Assembly: GCF_024713975.1 (NCBI RefSeq)
Contig: NC_091106.1
Location: 12,813,001-12,877,000, forward strand
Length of the DNA stretch: 64,000 nucleotides
Source: Paralichthys olivaceus
Taxonomy: Eukaryota; Chordata; Actinopteri; Pleuronectiformes; Paralichthyidae
Direction of reading: 5' to 3'
Positions within the stretch are counted from its first letter, which is position 1. Each line of letters begins with the position of its first letter. This document shows, piece by piece, positions 1 through 13,711 of this stretch. The notes under the pieces were generated by a model. That model made no database searches. It worked only from the letters and a program-made list of their open reading frames with translations, and was not told where the DNA came from. A program made the position numbers and the translations under genes.

Positions 1-861
1 ATTCATCATTTTCTTCTTTCCACCCACACACGTGATCAATCACATTTCTTTTACAGCCATGTCAAGGCACACAGCACTTCCTGGTCACTAAAGAAGTAAC
101 ATGGGCCTTCGTTGGGAAAGTTACAATTAGATATTAAATGTATATATGTTCATGTATATTCTGTGATATTTACAAAGACAAATATAAACTTTGTGATACC
201 AACAATCTCAGGCAAGTCACATTTTAGCTGAAACTATCCAGATGGGCCTCGGTCAAAAGCGTCAACAATGAAAACACATATGCTGAGACCTCGGTAGTAG
301 CATCTGTAGAAAACAGGGTTTAGAGCGCTAACCCTAACCCCTCATAGATGTCAGTAGAATATCTCACTTTGTGGAGCTGCACCAACAACACAATCAACAT
401 TTTACATTCAGTTATAAAGCAGGACGTTTTAATGTTACATGGTTAGCCTGTCATTCACATCTCCAAGTACATTCATTTATATGCAAAGGATTATTTGACA
501 AATGATTATTAGAGAGAAAAGCCGATCAATATTATCTTTTCAGCAAAGACCTTTCTATTCTGTTGTTTAAGATAAAAATAATTTCTTGTGGGTGAATTCA
601 TTGTATCTTTTGTCCTCAAAATAAATGTAATAAAATTATAAAATCATATTTAAGACTGGAATGGCACTCAGTAAAGCACAGTCCAACAGTCCAATTAAAT
701 TCAATCAAGTGGAACCGATTAGTGCACATTCATAAATATGAGCTCTTCAAATATGTGTGGTTTTTGTTAGTTTTTTATCTTGATGAATTACTCCCTCTTA
801 TTATTTCTCACATACAGTATAGTATAGTAGTTTTCGTGCTTACTAACCAAAAACTAGCGCA

Positions 862-893
862 GATGAAAACATAACCTCCTTGGTTGAGGTAAT
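862..893. repeat. Fragment of dispersed repeat family A (aaaacataacctcc...gaggtaat end)
   Basis: Only the terminal part of the family is present, reading gatgaaaacataacctcc and then a gaggtaat-like end. The same end occurs at about 20.25-20.28 kb. Other internal parts of what seems to be the same family lie at 32.2-32.5, 42.7-42.8, 43.0-43.1 and 50.9 kb. I recognise it as a common teleost interspersed repeat but cannot name its class. Confidence 0.5.
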
Positions 894-2635
894 TAGTAAA
901 CCTCACAGCATGGGACATGAAGATCATTAAGGGAGAGCATCAATCAGACCCTTGAAATCAAGCGTAGCCGTGCAACTATTACTGAGCCGTGACCACTCAG
1001 TGCATGTGACCTTATAACAGGGGCTGTAAAACACTTCAGGAGGCTTTTCCTCGCCTGTTTTTAGTTACTCAGAATCATCCAATCCCACTGTGGTTTTACT
1101 TCGGAGACAATTAACAGAGTGGTCTGTGTAGACGCTCTTCTTCTTCATGCCAAGACAGAATTGGGAACATTAGAAGACATTAATACCTTGTTTACATCAA
1201 AAAAAGGTTATGTGTGGTTTGGCACGTTTGTATTAATGCCGGCTGTTATGTGACTGAGCAGGAACACGTGTGAGTGTGTGAGAGGGTGTATTAAAATAAC
1301 AACGTTTCTCTTAAGTGGCTGGAAACTCTAACGAGCGAGCAGGCAAATTGGAGGGGGGATTCCACGTGGAAACACCTCACCATGCAGGGCTTTCCTCGAC
1401 ACCCCGACAGGCACCGACACTCCCACGTGCTAATAGCCGGCGACAGGCGTGCACCCAGAGGGAGCGAGGCATGCTAATTTCTGCTTCTCTTGGACACAGA
1501 TAAAACCTTACAGGAAGTCGGCAGGTTGTTCAGATTCATCTGGGTTATTAAGATGTCAAATATCTGGAGCTCTGAAGCTTCACTGGGACTCTGCTCCATG
1601 TGTCACCCTCTGCGACACCTGCAGCTGTACAAAGTCAGCTTTTTAAATACTGTTAAAAATTCCTTTCCCGTCTCACAATTTGACTCCCCGTTTCATTATT
1701 GTTCGGCCTGTGGTCTCCAGCTGATATGGTTGTAATGTTTAACACCTTTGCAGAAACGCTGGGCGTAGGAGAAGCTGGGCTGCCCCGCTCCATGAGGCAC
1801 ATTTTCCACTGATTTAGATGTTGCTGCTGTTTACCTGGTAAAGACCCCAGTGAGAACACAGGCTGGAAACTTCTACAAGGAATTCTGTTTAACGAGAAAG
1901 GAGGGTGGGGGGCTTTGCAATTTGATTTCACATCATGGCAAAAGAAAAGTTGGCCTCAAAGCGTGTGTGGAAACAGCCAGAGGTAGTGGAACACAACTGC
2001 CTCTGACCTTGCAGGGCAGCGGACAACGATGAGGGCAGCATTTTTGGATTTTAGATAAACAGTAGGTTTGGCTTTCGCTGCTCATAATGGACAATTTCTG
2101 GAGTGAAAGCTGACGTGCAGCATCTCAGCTCGAAAACTTTCCACGGTGTAACATAACCAGAAATCACACCAACATGGCAGCATGAACTATGTCATGGAAT
2201 ATCATGGATCGTTTGCCAGTTGACGTCAAGTAACTAGACAAAGGAAATATGTTTCTCACGATGTCAGAAAGAGGCTCTGTCTTGTTTACCTACTAGAACT
2301 AGATGATTATTATGAGGTATTTAATGTCTTTATGCATTATACTGAAATGAAGTTGTCCCCAAGTTGCCGAAATAACATTGTCTGTTGTCTTTATCAGTTG
2401 TTTCTAGGAGAGAAACATGAAACAGGGCTTGATTTTTACAATCTGACTTCATCAGATTTGTTGCTGTTCTAATTAACCATGAAGTTAATGGACTGATTAA
2501 CACTATTCATAGTTTCCCTGAGAGTATTAAAACTAATATGCTGAGATGATGCTTAGGTTCAACATTGGAGGCCAGCGTCATCCCTGTTTTCACTGAATGC
2601 GTTCCATGAAGCTGTTTAAAAAATAAATTTCTTAA

Positions 2636-2902
2636 TCTATCCATCATTTATCTGCACCACTCGCAGGGGAGTGTGAGCTAATCCCAGTTGACATTAGGCG
2701 AGAGGCAGAGTACACTCCTGACAGGTCGCCAGTGTATGACAGGGTCGAGACAAACAACCATTCACACCTTGAGTCAATTTACAGTCTCTAATTAACCTAA
2801 CCCCGACATGTCTTTGAACTGCGAGTAGTGACACTGGCCAATCCGCAAATCAAACCACTTTGCTTCGAGGTGGCAGTGCTAACCACTGCACCACCGTGCC
2901 AC
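2636..2902. repeat. Teleost interspersed repeat, degenerate copy (ends ...ctaaccactgcaccaccgtgcc)
   Basis: The stretch starts near a ccatcatttatctgcacc segment and runs through a gaggcagagtacactcctgac segment and an attcacaccttgag segment. It ends with the phrase gtgctaaccactgcaccacc. This order matches a very common fish repeat as I remember it. The copy is diverged and has lost part of its middle. Its class cannot be fixed from the sequence alone. Confidence 0.65.
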
Positions 2903-3054
2903 TCACATTTCTTAATGCACACCTTTCATTAAATCATCAATATTGGCTCTTAATATACAAGAGCATTCTATAAAAGATGGGTTGATACTTAAGCACTAAT
3001 GAATTTGAGAAGCCCATTTTAACCAGTCAAGGCAGATGGACACCATCACTGAGT

Positions 3055-3212
3055 CCCGTTCTGAGGTTTGTTCCTGCCACAGTCGCAAAGTATTTATATT
3101 GTGGGAGCTGTTGGGTTTCTCCATTATACTTTACTATGTATTTAACTATGTAAAGTGCCTGGTTAAAGTATGTGGTGATTTGGCGCCATACAAATAAAAT
3201 GGATTTGAAAAG
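3055..3212 (+). repeat. Teleost interspersed repeat, 3' tail type (gtgatttggcgcc...aataaaatggattt)
   Basis: The sequence moves from a ttgttcctgccacagtcgc segment through tgttgggtttctcc and taaagtgcctgg to gtgatttggcgccatacaaa and an aataaaatggattt end. This is the familiar 3' end of a widespread fish element that usually finishes in a short gaattgaattga-type tail. It lies 150 bp after another interspersed repeat and 160 bp before a CA array. Confidence 0.6.
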
Positions 3213-3371
3213 AGAATGTGGTGAAAGGCGTGTCCCACCTGTCGGATTTCACCACATCCACATCTGACAGCCATTATCCCCCAGTTCAAATCTCCCCTCC
3301 ATTACAATATCAGACTGTTACCATGATACCACCAAAGATGACAGCCTCATCAATCTTCTGCCATCCTTTAT

Positions 3372-3490
<119 letters not shown>

Positions 3491-6400
3491 AAGACAAGTG
3501 ACAGGCCTTTCTCTGCTGTGCCCAGGCCTCCTCCTGCAGGGAGTTTATTATTCTTTCTCCCCTGACATGTTGGGCGCTCTTTTATCTTTGAATAATGCAT
3601 GAAGCCTTTTTGAAATCTATAGTTGTAATTTTGGCACCAACGCTCGGGTTTATTTTGATTTTCTTTTAGATGTGGAGGAGCCCCACACATTATAGAAGTC
3701 TGTCAAACCTCAAACCCCAACTCTCTGTTTTTCCAATAATGACACACGCAATTTACAGAACTTTGTTTGGTTGACTTTGTAACGCAGGCCCCATTTTCAC
3801 AGCAGACACGTCCCCCCACCCCCAGTAGCATTTATAAACCTTATTTCTTACTGTAGGTTCCACTTTGAGGAGTGTCCAAACCTGTGACTGGGATCTCTCC
3901 CTCCCTTGTGTATTGTAATGGTGTTGGGGCGATAATGTAAAGTGTTAGCAACGGGCCGGGTCACTGGCTGCTGCTGTTTCGAGGCCTCTGTGTTCTCTCA
4001 GGCCTCTGCTTTCCCAGCTCCTCTCCCCTGAAGCACTGTGGGTGTGTTTAGAGCATGCTCAGCAGGCCGCCCTCCATCACAAAGCTCTCTTCTTCCACAG
4101 TCCAAGACTGCCAGCTGGTGAGAGTGGCCAGTGTAAGTCTGTATGTGTGTTTGAAAGAGAAAATGTCTGTGCTTAAAAAACAAAACACAACAAATAACGA
4201 CTTCACTTACTCCTCCATGGCCACTGACCTAACCAGAGAGGAGGAGAATGAAGGGAACAGACACGGAGAAAGACGTGCAGGACTTGGATCTTGAAGTGGA
4301 ATAAATCAACAAGCTGTTCTCATTAGGCCCAGCGCTGCAGGTTGTTTTCTTTTCTTTTTTTTTTATCTCCCCAGCAGGCAGGCCGGGCTGATAAAGCTCC
4401 TCCACTCAGAAGCATTTCCACAGAAGAAGAAAAAAAAGAACATTAAACACAAAGAAAGAATAAAGTGCTGGCTTTGGGGTTTCAGGAATCCAAATTAACT
4501 GTGGGTCATGTGAGAGCCTCGCCGTGGCAAAGCAAGAAAACGGCTGAACTGCCATGGGAATTCACATGGTCCGGGCGACCCACCCGCCATGAAAGCCTCA
4601 AAAGAAAGACGCAAATTCTCAAGCAGAAGAGCAGGCGTAAGATAAAAGACGTGGGGAGTGTGAAAAAGAAGGACACAGTTTTCCGTTTCCTTTGGGCCAA
4701 AGGACATGATGCACAGCCTCCAGATCTGGCTCAGCTGTATCCAGTGAAGGAGACAATGACAAGTGGTTGATGAGCATCACCCTCACATCCAGTCTGAGTC
4801 CTCAAACAGCACCAGCAGCCTCCAAGAGCGATGCATCTGTCAGCTGTCATCTTCCTTAAAGTCCACTTCCTTCCTCCCAGGCGTCACGCAGCAGCCAGGT
4901 TTCAGAAGAAAGACATTCTGCTGCTCGTCACACACCCCTATGATTATTCACAATAGTAGTGGAATGCTGCAGAGACGCAGAGCTGCTTGAGATGTGACTG
5001 CGGCCAGGCCAACAGCGAGAGACACATTTTCCGATGCCACAGTGTCCAAAAACAATCGGACGATTTCTTTCAGGGCCGTCAAACAGCTGGTCGTGTGCCA
5101 TGTGGGTTTATAAAGGAAACAAGAGGCAGCGGGCCCCGGATTTCTCTGATGTCTGGCTCTTTACCAAACTCTGCTGCAACTCTGTGTTCCCCTCTTCTGT
5201 TCATTTCTTCCTCTCAATGTTTTCCACACATTTATAACTCACTGACATTCTTTAAATAATTGGGGTCCTTGTTTCAGTAAATTCTTTGTTTATTTTTGAA
5301 TTCTCAGACACGTGTGAGCATTTCCTTGTTTATCTCCTCATCATATAATGCGGGGGGGATATATGGATCAGTATGTCCGTCCATCAATCTACCATCCAAC
5401 TGTAATTATATCATTTCCAGAGCAGAAGTCAAAAAACTTTTTGAATTTCATGAAACTTCACAATTACAGTATGTTCATCAGGAAGTGAAGTGGTGCCATC
5501 ATATTTTGGGTTTTCCGGGGGGAAATGTCATCTCCTGATGACTCTTGTATATCTTTGGACAATGTCCAGTGGCTCCATTCCACACCATGTCTTTGTGGTT
5601 TCCATCTCAGTCACCAAAACTTGAACAACATTTCTGGCCGCCATTTCTCATGTGTATGCATATTTGGATATTTAATACTTTGGTTTGTGATAATCTGTTG
5701 TCATTTTCACTCTGTTGAGAAGATAAGAATCTACATTTAGTATTTAGCAATTTAAAGAAATAAATAATGTATTTTTTAATTCTTTACGCAACCTAGAGCT
5801 TGGGGTTGTTTTATATCATTAACTGTTGGTTTGCCCCAATTACAAAAACAAAAAACATATTTTCTCTCAATAACTATTTTGGATAGAGAACAGATTGTTT
5901 GGTGTTTTTTTTTATTTCGCTTCAATGTATCCATGAGACATCTGCGAATGGAAATCATTTTTAATGTTCAGAGCATTATAAAACTATATTTTTTAACTAA
6001 ATCTGAGAATCAGTAACATTTCCATCCAGAACCCTCACATCAAGGTCTGTTTCTGTAAAATACACATTGCTTTAAATGCAAACTCAAAATGTTGAGAGCA
6101 CCAACATAATTCCAGCCACTTCCCTTTTAATTGGTTAGTTTGTTTTTTTTGCATTGATGGAAACCTCAAAGTGGGCAAATGAAAACTAAAATTAACCAAA
6201 AGCATGACCGTAGATTGACCAAAGCTGCTGTCAATCACCTTTTTCTTCAGCAGCTTTATCCACTTTTAAGTTATCTCGCATATAAACACTAATTTAGGTG
6301 TAAGATTGGTATAAGTAGTTTGGGGGAGCAAAATAAACAATTGGTGTCGAGTCTGATTTTATTTTCCATAGGTCTTAGTAAATATCCAGTGTGTCCTAAC

Positions 6401-7874
6401 CAGACTGACATGTGGAATCAAGCATCATAAATGTCTTGAAAACATTTTGGTTTCCATATGGATCAGAAGCCACATTCTGTGAAAGCCAGTTGTTGTGGTC
6501 GACCAGGATCTTTTTTCAAAGACCCTCTGATCGCAGCCATTAAAGCAGACACTTAGTGGCTTATTTCAGGAGCGGGCCCCGGGGCCACAATAACAGTGTT
6601 TTATTGTTGCAGATGAAGCTTGAAATTAAACAAGCCACGTTTGAGCTTCACTTAGACAATTTCAGTCGAACAAGGCAAATCTGACTTAATGAGATGGATT
6701 TGGATGGATAGGAACTGTACGAATTCAGAACACAAACTGCGCTGGTTGAACAATGTAATCACAGGCTGTTGGACTCAGGAGGCATACGGAAGCACTTCAC
6801 AGTGGATCTTGCTTGGCCACGGTTTCAGTTTTCATTCCCACAAAACCACGATTATTCTTTTGAATTTCACCCCATCAAGACTGCGCTCAGACCTCGAGGC
6901 ACCGTAGCAATCCTCTGGATCTGTGATTTGCATTTCAGGATTTATGGTGACGTGTTTGAAGCTCTCCAGATCAAAATACAATATCAGAACACTCAGCTCC
7001 ACAGCAATAAGCAAAATAATGGCATGAACATAAACAGTTTTAATGATATATTGAGAAATGATGAGAGATGCAGAGCAGAATGTGGGATTGTTTTTACCTT
7101 TGGTGCATTAAGCCAAAGAGGAAGGTCAAGGGCACGTTCAGCCACAACATGACGGGTGGTTTTATTTCCTGTTTACATCCACTTGAACTCAACTGCTGCC
7201 AATGGGATTGTTTGGAAAGCTGCTGAATGGCCAAATATATGATCACCACTGACAGCTACTAATGGTGTTAGTCACTGAGTTGTACATTAACATTACTGAT
7301 GTGTTTGGCTGATAGGACAAAAAATGTGTATTAGTTTGTTTAATGCAGCATGTCGCCCTGCAGCCTAACAAGGTGTATGTAACTGCCAGCGACCACAGAC
7401 TGTTCTTTCCAGAGAGAGAGCGAGAGAGAGTGACTTATTGGCCTCTGTCTTGTTTGTCTATGCCTGTCCAGGTTTGTATTGGCAATGTGGTGACTGAAGA
7501 GAAACACAATCAGGCCCAGAGTTGCCGCTCCGTGCCCTTCATTCATCCATCACATCAAGGGTTTTCTCAACGCAGAGCTCCTACGTGCAATTAATGCCAT
7601 GGAGCTGCTGTGTAGAGGCTGCCTCGAGGCGCAGACTGAGGAGGTCACAAAGCACTTCCTATACTTTCACCTCCCTCTTGTATTGGTAACAACAGACAGG
7701 CATCAAAGCAATGTCAAAGCAAGATAAAGCTCACTTGTTTCCTACATAAACTCCCCTGGAGCGACTTTCTTCTCAAAGCTTGTTTCCATTCGGTCACTGA
7801 TTGCAAACAAAAGGTTTGATTTCCTTCATTTCGTTTGAAAATGGTTCGGGTTAGGGTTAGATAATCTTATATAA

Positions 7875-8205
7875 TCTCTGTCCACACAAGTGTTTTGGCT
7901 CCGTATCAGTTTTAATCGCCATCCATACTAAAATGCCTGAAAACGTGTTGCAAGTGACAACTAACATACACTAGGCTTGCATGAGCACAAAGGAATTGCT
8001 GGAATAACAGCTCATATCCTGCATGTAAGCAGGTGTATCATTGTAAAATGCAGAATGTAGCCGCTGTTAGCAAAGACAACATGATCATCAACGCTTGTAG
8101 ACAAAAACACAGATTTTGGTTTTCAAACTAAAACAAGGCCAGCAGCGTTTCTAAATTCCTCCATTTCAAAATACCAGAGTAGTGTGGACATCAGGTGTAT
8201 CCATA
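7875..8205. repeat. Possible MITE-like interspersed repeat
   Basis: The left part (cacacaagtgttttggctcc, then a ccatactaaaatgcctgaaaacg segment) and the right part (tttcaaactaaaac, aaaataccagag, then tagtgtggacatcagg) resemble the two ends of a known kind of fish element. In those elements, phrases about maximal values of aaaac and gtgtggac are mirrored. The inverted similarity of the ends is weak here, so the limits are approximate. Confidence 0.35.
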
Positions 8206-10015
8206 GTGGGGTTGATGAGTTTTAAAATGAAGATATACCAGCATGGATGTAGCTTGAGAATTTTGTGCATCCTCAGAAGTGGATGATCAACAAGAACACG
8301 TTGAACAGCAGATGAAGACAAAGCTGACTCTATGTTTCCTGTCTGAAAAACAAGACTACACATTTTCTTGCTGTACAGTTCCACTTTTCACCATGTGCCC
8401 TGATAGAGAAACACAGAGAGTTCAGGAGGCAGTCGAGCCCAGGCTAAGTGTTTTCTTTGGCTCTGGTCAGAACAGTTAACATGGGAGAAATGTATGCTCC
8501 CAGGATATACCATGACATATTGTGCTTAACTTTATATTACAAATATAAACATGTTTTACAGACAAGTTTACTTCGTCTGCTGCTCATAGGTTAGCTTGAA
8601 CTTGCACACATGGACATGAAAGAACACATGTTCACATATGAAAATACTGTATTTTCCCTTTGGCTGCCAGAGATCTTCACTCAGCCACGTTACATTTCAT
8701 GCCGAGTGCCTCGAGGCACATCAAACTAACATAAACACCTCCATGGGAATCTGAGAACTGGGCTTCAAGTTGAATATGTGGTTTGATGCTCTATAAAACT
8801 GATAATTTAAAAAGCATAAAACAGAATCCTTGGGTTGGATTAGACTTTTTTGACAGCAAATACTCAGACGAGTATGGGTCTGTTTTTGTATTTGGATACA
8901 CAAAAGTGCAAAGGCCAGACTCAGCATCTATTAACCAGGCCTCCCTTCCTGCTGCAGAACTCCTGTGTGGCATGGCTCAGGGCCACCAGGCTAAGAAGAG
9001 AGATGAGATAATCTGGCAGTGGTGGAGGTCCACTGCAGAGTGTGTATTGTCTGGGATGAAGCTAATAAAGTCCAGCCATGCTGTCTGATCCTTGATCCCT
9101 GGCCCAGGTCCAGACCAGGCATACTGCTCCTGTCTCTCCACTTATCGTCTCCTCTCGCCCCCCCCCAAACTGTGACGAGGGGGGGCTTCCAGGAGAAGCT
9201 TTGATCAGTGTCTGACTGTCATTCAGCATTAGTCACCCCCAGGAGAGAGGGGAGTCCTCTCTGGGCCCAGGATGGACCGGAGAAGGCCCTGGATCCTGAA
9301 TGGAAGGGCCCATGGCTGTGGAACAATCAGCTCTGTGTGGTACAGCAGACGTCTGGGTGTTAGCAGACGCACTCTGGTGTGTGCCACATGTCTCACCCCT
9401 GACACTGTCATGACCCAATGTGCACTCCTGTTACAGCTTTATCTCCCTAATACGACCCCACAGCTCTATTAAAAAAGGATGTGTGAGATCACAGCCACTG
9501 CTGACACACACTCATATGCTCTTAACTTTGGTTTAATTGATATTTAATGATTTTTTTCCAGGGCACTAAAAAACAGGTAAAAACGGTGAAGGCATTGAGT
9601 AATAGTCAACCAGCCAGAAGGTAAAAAAATACACATTCACAGTGTTTCAGTTCCAACAAATTAGCCTTTTTCCCATTCCATTAGAATCACTATATTAACG
9701 ACTTGTCAAAGAGAATATTTTTCTTGCTCCGGGCTTATTTAGCTGCCAAGCATGACATCAGGCGTCTCATATTCAAATCTATCATCCGTCTCTACCTCAC
9801 GTCTGAGGTACAGCAGGTAAAAGGGAGCACTGGAGGAGGATTGTGCTTTTGTCGAGTTAGGAAAGTTTTCAGAGCAGATGATCGTGAGACTCCTGTAGCC
9901 TGAATACTTTTACGTTGAAACTGAGGGTTGCAGAGTCCGTTTAAACAATGTGAAGACCTCGGTCCATGCTCCATGACTTTGGAAGCAGTCAAGTACACAA
10001 CAGGCACATAAGCGC

Positions 10016-10035
10016 GCACACACACACACACACAC
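10016..10035. repeat. Short (CA)n microsatellite
   Basis: About ten CA units preceded by gcgcg. Confidence 0.9.
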
Positions 10036-10719
10036 GTAACATCTGACACCGCTCCCCTGCTGCTCTCAGTGTCAGCAGGGGAAGTCCATTCATTTCAGAA
10101 AAAGGCCTTGTGAATCAGAAAGACTCTGAACTATAGGACTGAGGTTTCAGTTTACACAGAGGCTGAATGTTAACTCACATGAACGTTGATACATCCAAAA
10201 CCATTCATAAATATCATTTATAATTTATACGCAAAAGCATTGACAAGGGGGACCATGCAGGGCCATTGATCCCAAAGTTCCAGGGGGTGCATTGAACCAG
10301 AAAAGTAAAGTAATGAGAAATTGGACATTGTTCCTTTTAACTGTGCAGTTGTCAAATGTTTGACAATTTATGTCCAGAGTCTTATTTTGTGTGATCTGCT
10401 GAGTTCAGTCACAAAGCAGACATATCAGCTATCACAAGCTTTTTAGTATTTCCTGTTCACAAATCAAACCGTCAGCTTTAAGCAGTGGCAATCAATCACT
10501 GAGGGGTGTAAGAGAGTAAGAGAAAGAACGAGTGAAGGAAGAGGAAAGAGACAAAGTTGACAGTCAAAATAGAGGAATAAAGGATAAAACTTAAAAACTA
10601 AAATTAAAGAATTCATGTATCTTCTTTTGTGCATTATCAATATATTTAATAACAATTTGTGTTGTTTAATAGCATAAATAACTCTCCCTACACTTTCTAA
10701 AACTTCTTGGTTTTCTCCT

Positions 10720-11032
10720 CAGTGGTGGATCTAGGATTTTTCTAAATCGGGGGGCTATAAAGGGGCCACCATTTCAAAAAGGGGCTAATGTCCAGCATCC
10801 CTGCACAGTTTTTGATTAGGTAAGGTGCATATTTAAGTCATTCTTTTTTACTGTTTGTATACTGTATACTTAAGTATTATATTTAAACAAAATTTAGAAA
10901 ATAAAAATTTTCATATTTAGGTGTGATATGTAGGTGATTAGATCATTTTAAGAATAAACTGACAGGACAGGGTCACTTCAGGAGCCAATCCAATTTCAGT
11001 GCCCCCTGGCCCCACCACTGGATCCACCCCTG
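10720..11032. mobile_element. Non-autonomous DNA transposon with CAGKGGTGGATCYAG inverted ends (hAT-like)
   Basis: The left end at 10720-10734 reads cagtggtggatctag. The right end at 11018-11032, reverse complemented, reads caggggtggatccag, so 13 of 15 bases match. The element is 313 bp with no coding capacity. Ends beginning CAG(T/G)GG suggest a hAT-type source. No clean 8-bp target duplication is visible, which fits an old, eroded copy. The family is typical of fish genomes, from memory. Confidence 0.7.
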
Positions 11033-11539
11033 GTTCACATTATGTTTTAATGCTGATCCCTTATGTTCATTTAAAAAAAACATTTCCTCTTGTCTTCTCA
11101 TCTGATAAAAGCAATAATGTAGATAAGGCCAAGGGTTAACTTTGTTTAAAACCAGGAAGTTATCAACACTGGGCCTTCACTGATATTAATTGAACCTGCG
11201 TTCCAGTGAGATTAGCTACCGCTGCTCTGGCCTTGACCTTACAGCAAAGCTCTCTGCGGCTGACAATGTGCACGGGTCTCACTCTCTCGTACAGTATATT
11301 TATTCTGCAGGCTGACCCGCCTGTCACATCAACAGAGACAATGGACCTCAGTGGATGAAATGTTTGTACTTGTATCAACGGCTGCCAAAACTGTGAAACA
11401 TCAAACTGATTCAACATGACTTGGAAATATAAAAACACGTTTCTTTTTCGATCTCCACTTTCCCGACTTTCGCTAATCAGTCACTTAACCACTATTGGGC
11501 TTTTGACTTCCTGAAAAGTGCCAACGTGACATCACCGGG

Positions 11540-12470
11540 GCAACGGTCAGGTCCAATTAGAGGCCAGAGAGCAACAGGAGGCCTCAACCCCCTACTAATG
11601 GGAAATAGATATTGTAGTTATTACTCTGCTAGGAGGGCACATTTATTGGGAAGTATCACAGACCGCCTCGCAAAATGATGGAGACAGAAGCTAATTAGAG
11701 CAAGAGTCAGTCTGACAGATCCATCAAGCTATGAAAAGGTGCTGCCATCATATTCCCAACACCAATTACATATCTGCTTTCTTTAGAGGGCCGGAGCTCT
11801 GGGATAACAGGCTGGAGGCTGTTGGGTAGAAGTCAGCCCAACAGAAACAAACCCCATGTAAATCTCAGCAGGATATTGTAATGAATGTGTGTGGGCATAC
11901 CACGTTGTGGTCAAACACTCATGCATGCACGAAGAAAATTATCACGTCCCACTGAAGAAATACACTTTGTCCATTCTTCCCACCTCAGGAGTCAAGTTAA
12001 AGAAAACATCAGAAATGTGAAGTGAGGAGGAAGTGACAAATAAGTGCCCTTTGATTTGTTTTACAGTTAAAACACTCAAACTCATTCCCAAGTGTTTCGT
12101 CTCTGTTTTCTATCAATATTATGAAACCTTCTGCAATTCCCACATCTCAAATAAACCCTCAAATTTCATTTGAATTTCACAATATTTTTTTAAAGCGTGG
12201 TCTGTCAAGGAGGCGAAACATTCCCGTCTTTGTCCGACACGGTCAAAGACCAAAGGCAAAGTCACTCAAGAATACAAATAATTAAAGGATTTAGCCAATC
12301 AATCTCCTGCATGGGGCAATTTCCTCCATCCTGGCTCCGGCCCAATGGGGTTTAAGGAAAGCCTGTGGAGGTGAAGGTCACAGGCCAATGGGACTTGTTC
12401 AGGAAGTAGCAGCAGCACAGCGCGGCCTGTAATGAATATCATGGGCGTCAGAGTAAACACACCACCAGTC
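11540..12470. other. Complex non-repetitive intergenic DNA, candidate conserved noncoding elements
   Basis: The stretch contains no simple repeat and no recognisable mobile element. Homeodomain-like ctaattagag lies at 11691-11700. Three CCAAT-type motifs lie near 12295, 12341 and 12384, inside a run of otherwise high-complexity sequence. The position 6-7 kb upstream of a developmental ligand gene is suggestive of regulatory DNA. Conservation cannot be judged from one sequence. Confidence 0.25.
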
Positions 12471-13624
12471 AAAGCTCAAACACCCTGTCTGCAAAATAAT
12501 CTGCTCCCAGCTCACACTGCTCACTCAGTTGCTGCAGTGTGTGAGCGCAGAGTCACTCAGTCAGTAAAATATGTCTTGTATGAATGCATAAGCAATTGCT
12601 GACGAACAACATTTTTATTCTACTAGTGCAGTAGCCCTTCTAAACCTGCCTGTTGGGAATGGGCTGATTGCTTGACCTGTGTAAATTCTGCTACAGGATT
12701 ATTCCTTGTCTCTTGTGAGTCCTCCTCAAACAGTCCTACAATACACAGTCACTTTTTGTGCTATGTGTGCAGAGCTTTTTATAAACAGTCTATGGTGCAG
12801 AGTGAAGTTAGAAAACTTTGTGTTCATCCTTCTTTGATCATCAGTGTTTTACATAAAATTAAACTGAATTTACACTGTTTACATATTTACTTAGCTTGTG
12901 ATATTGCTGTTTTTCAGAATCAAAGCTCTGTAATTGCACTTGATACAAAGCATTACAGCAACAAAATGAACGTTTTGCAACGAAACAATTTGCAAGTTTC
13001 AACATTAATGTTGCTGTGATCAACTCCCGTAACACCCCTGAATGTTAGTGTCGATGTGGTGAAATAAAAATAATCAAATCATCAAAATGATCTGGTTGGC
13101 CCAGCTATCGACCACAGCTGTATTTTATCAGAGGACTTAAAGGTTGACATGTTCAACTTGGTCTGCAGACTGAGGGCACTCTGCAGTGAGCGCTGGTCAC
13201 TTGTTTATTCAGTTATTTTATTTTAGTAATATTATCACTGCACGTTATCTGCCTCTGAACAACACACATGCCAGGTTTGAAGCTGATAAGTTGAACAGTT
13301 CAGGAGATATATGTTCCATAAACAGACAGACAGACAGATAGAGGTTTGTGGAATCAGTAGGTGGATCAGAAAAAGGCTTTCTTGGAGGTAGTTAGAGTTG
13401 ACAAGGTAATTGGTGTCTGCGCAGAAACATACTCCAATAACATGAATGTGAACCACAAAAAAAATTATAAGCTATTAGCAATTATTCAAGGTATAAAGGA
13501 CCAGCTTGATATTTCTGTCAGTGAATAACATTGGCATTGAGCGATGGAGAGACAGAACAAAAGCCGTATGTCAGACCTGGAGACGACATCAATCCTGCAA
13601 GCTTTTGAAACGCTTAAGGATGGA

Positions 13625-13625
<1 letters not shown>

Positions 13626-13709
<84 letters not shown>
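13626..13709. repeat. (AC)n microsatellite, about 42 units
   Basis: Perfect AC array of 84 bp. Open frames of 61-84 residues crossing it are artefacts of the repeat. Confidence 0.97.

Positions 13710-13711
<2 letters not shown>

Noticed and set aside
5340-5650. Possible interspersed repeat with cgtccatcaatc and gaatttcatgaaacttcac words
   Set aside because: The phrases feel familiar from fish repeats, but no ends or second copy are visible here, so it is not listed as a feature.
6769-7152. 127-residue open frame on the plus strand
   Set aside because: Composition is unlike a protein domain, there are no splice or homology cues, and it begins at an arbitrary codon. I treat it as chance.
7850-7862. 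Telomere-like gggttagggttag
   Set aside because: Only two units; such short runs are common inside fish chromosomes and do not show a chromosome end.
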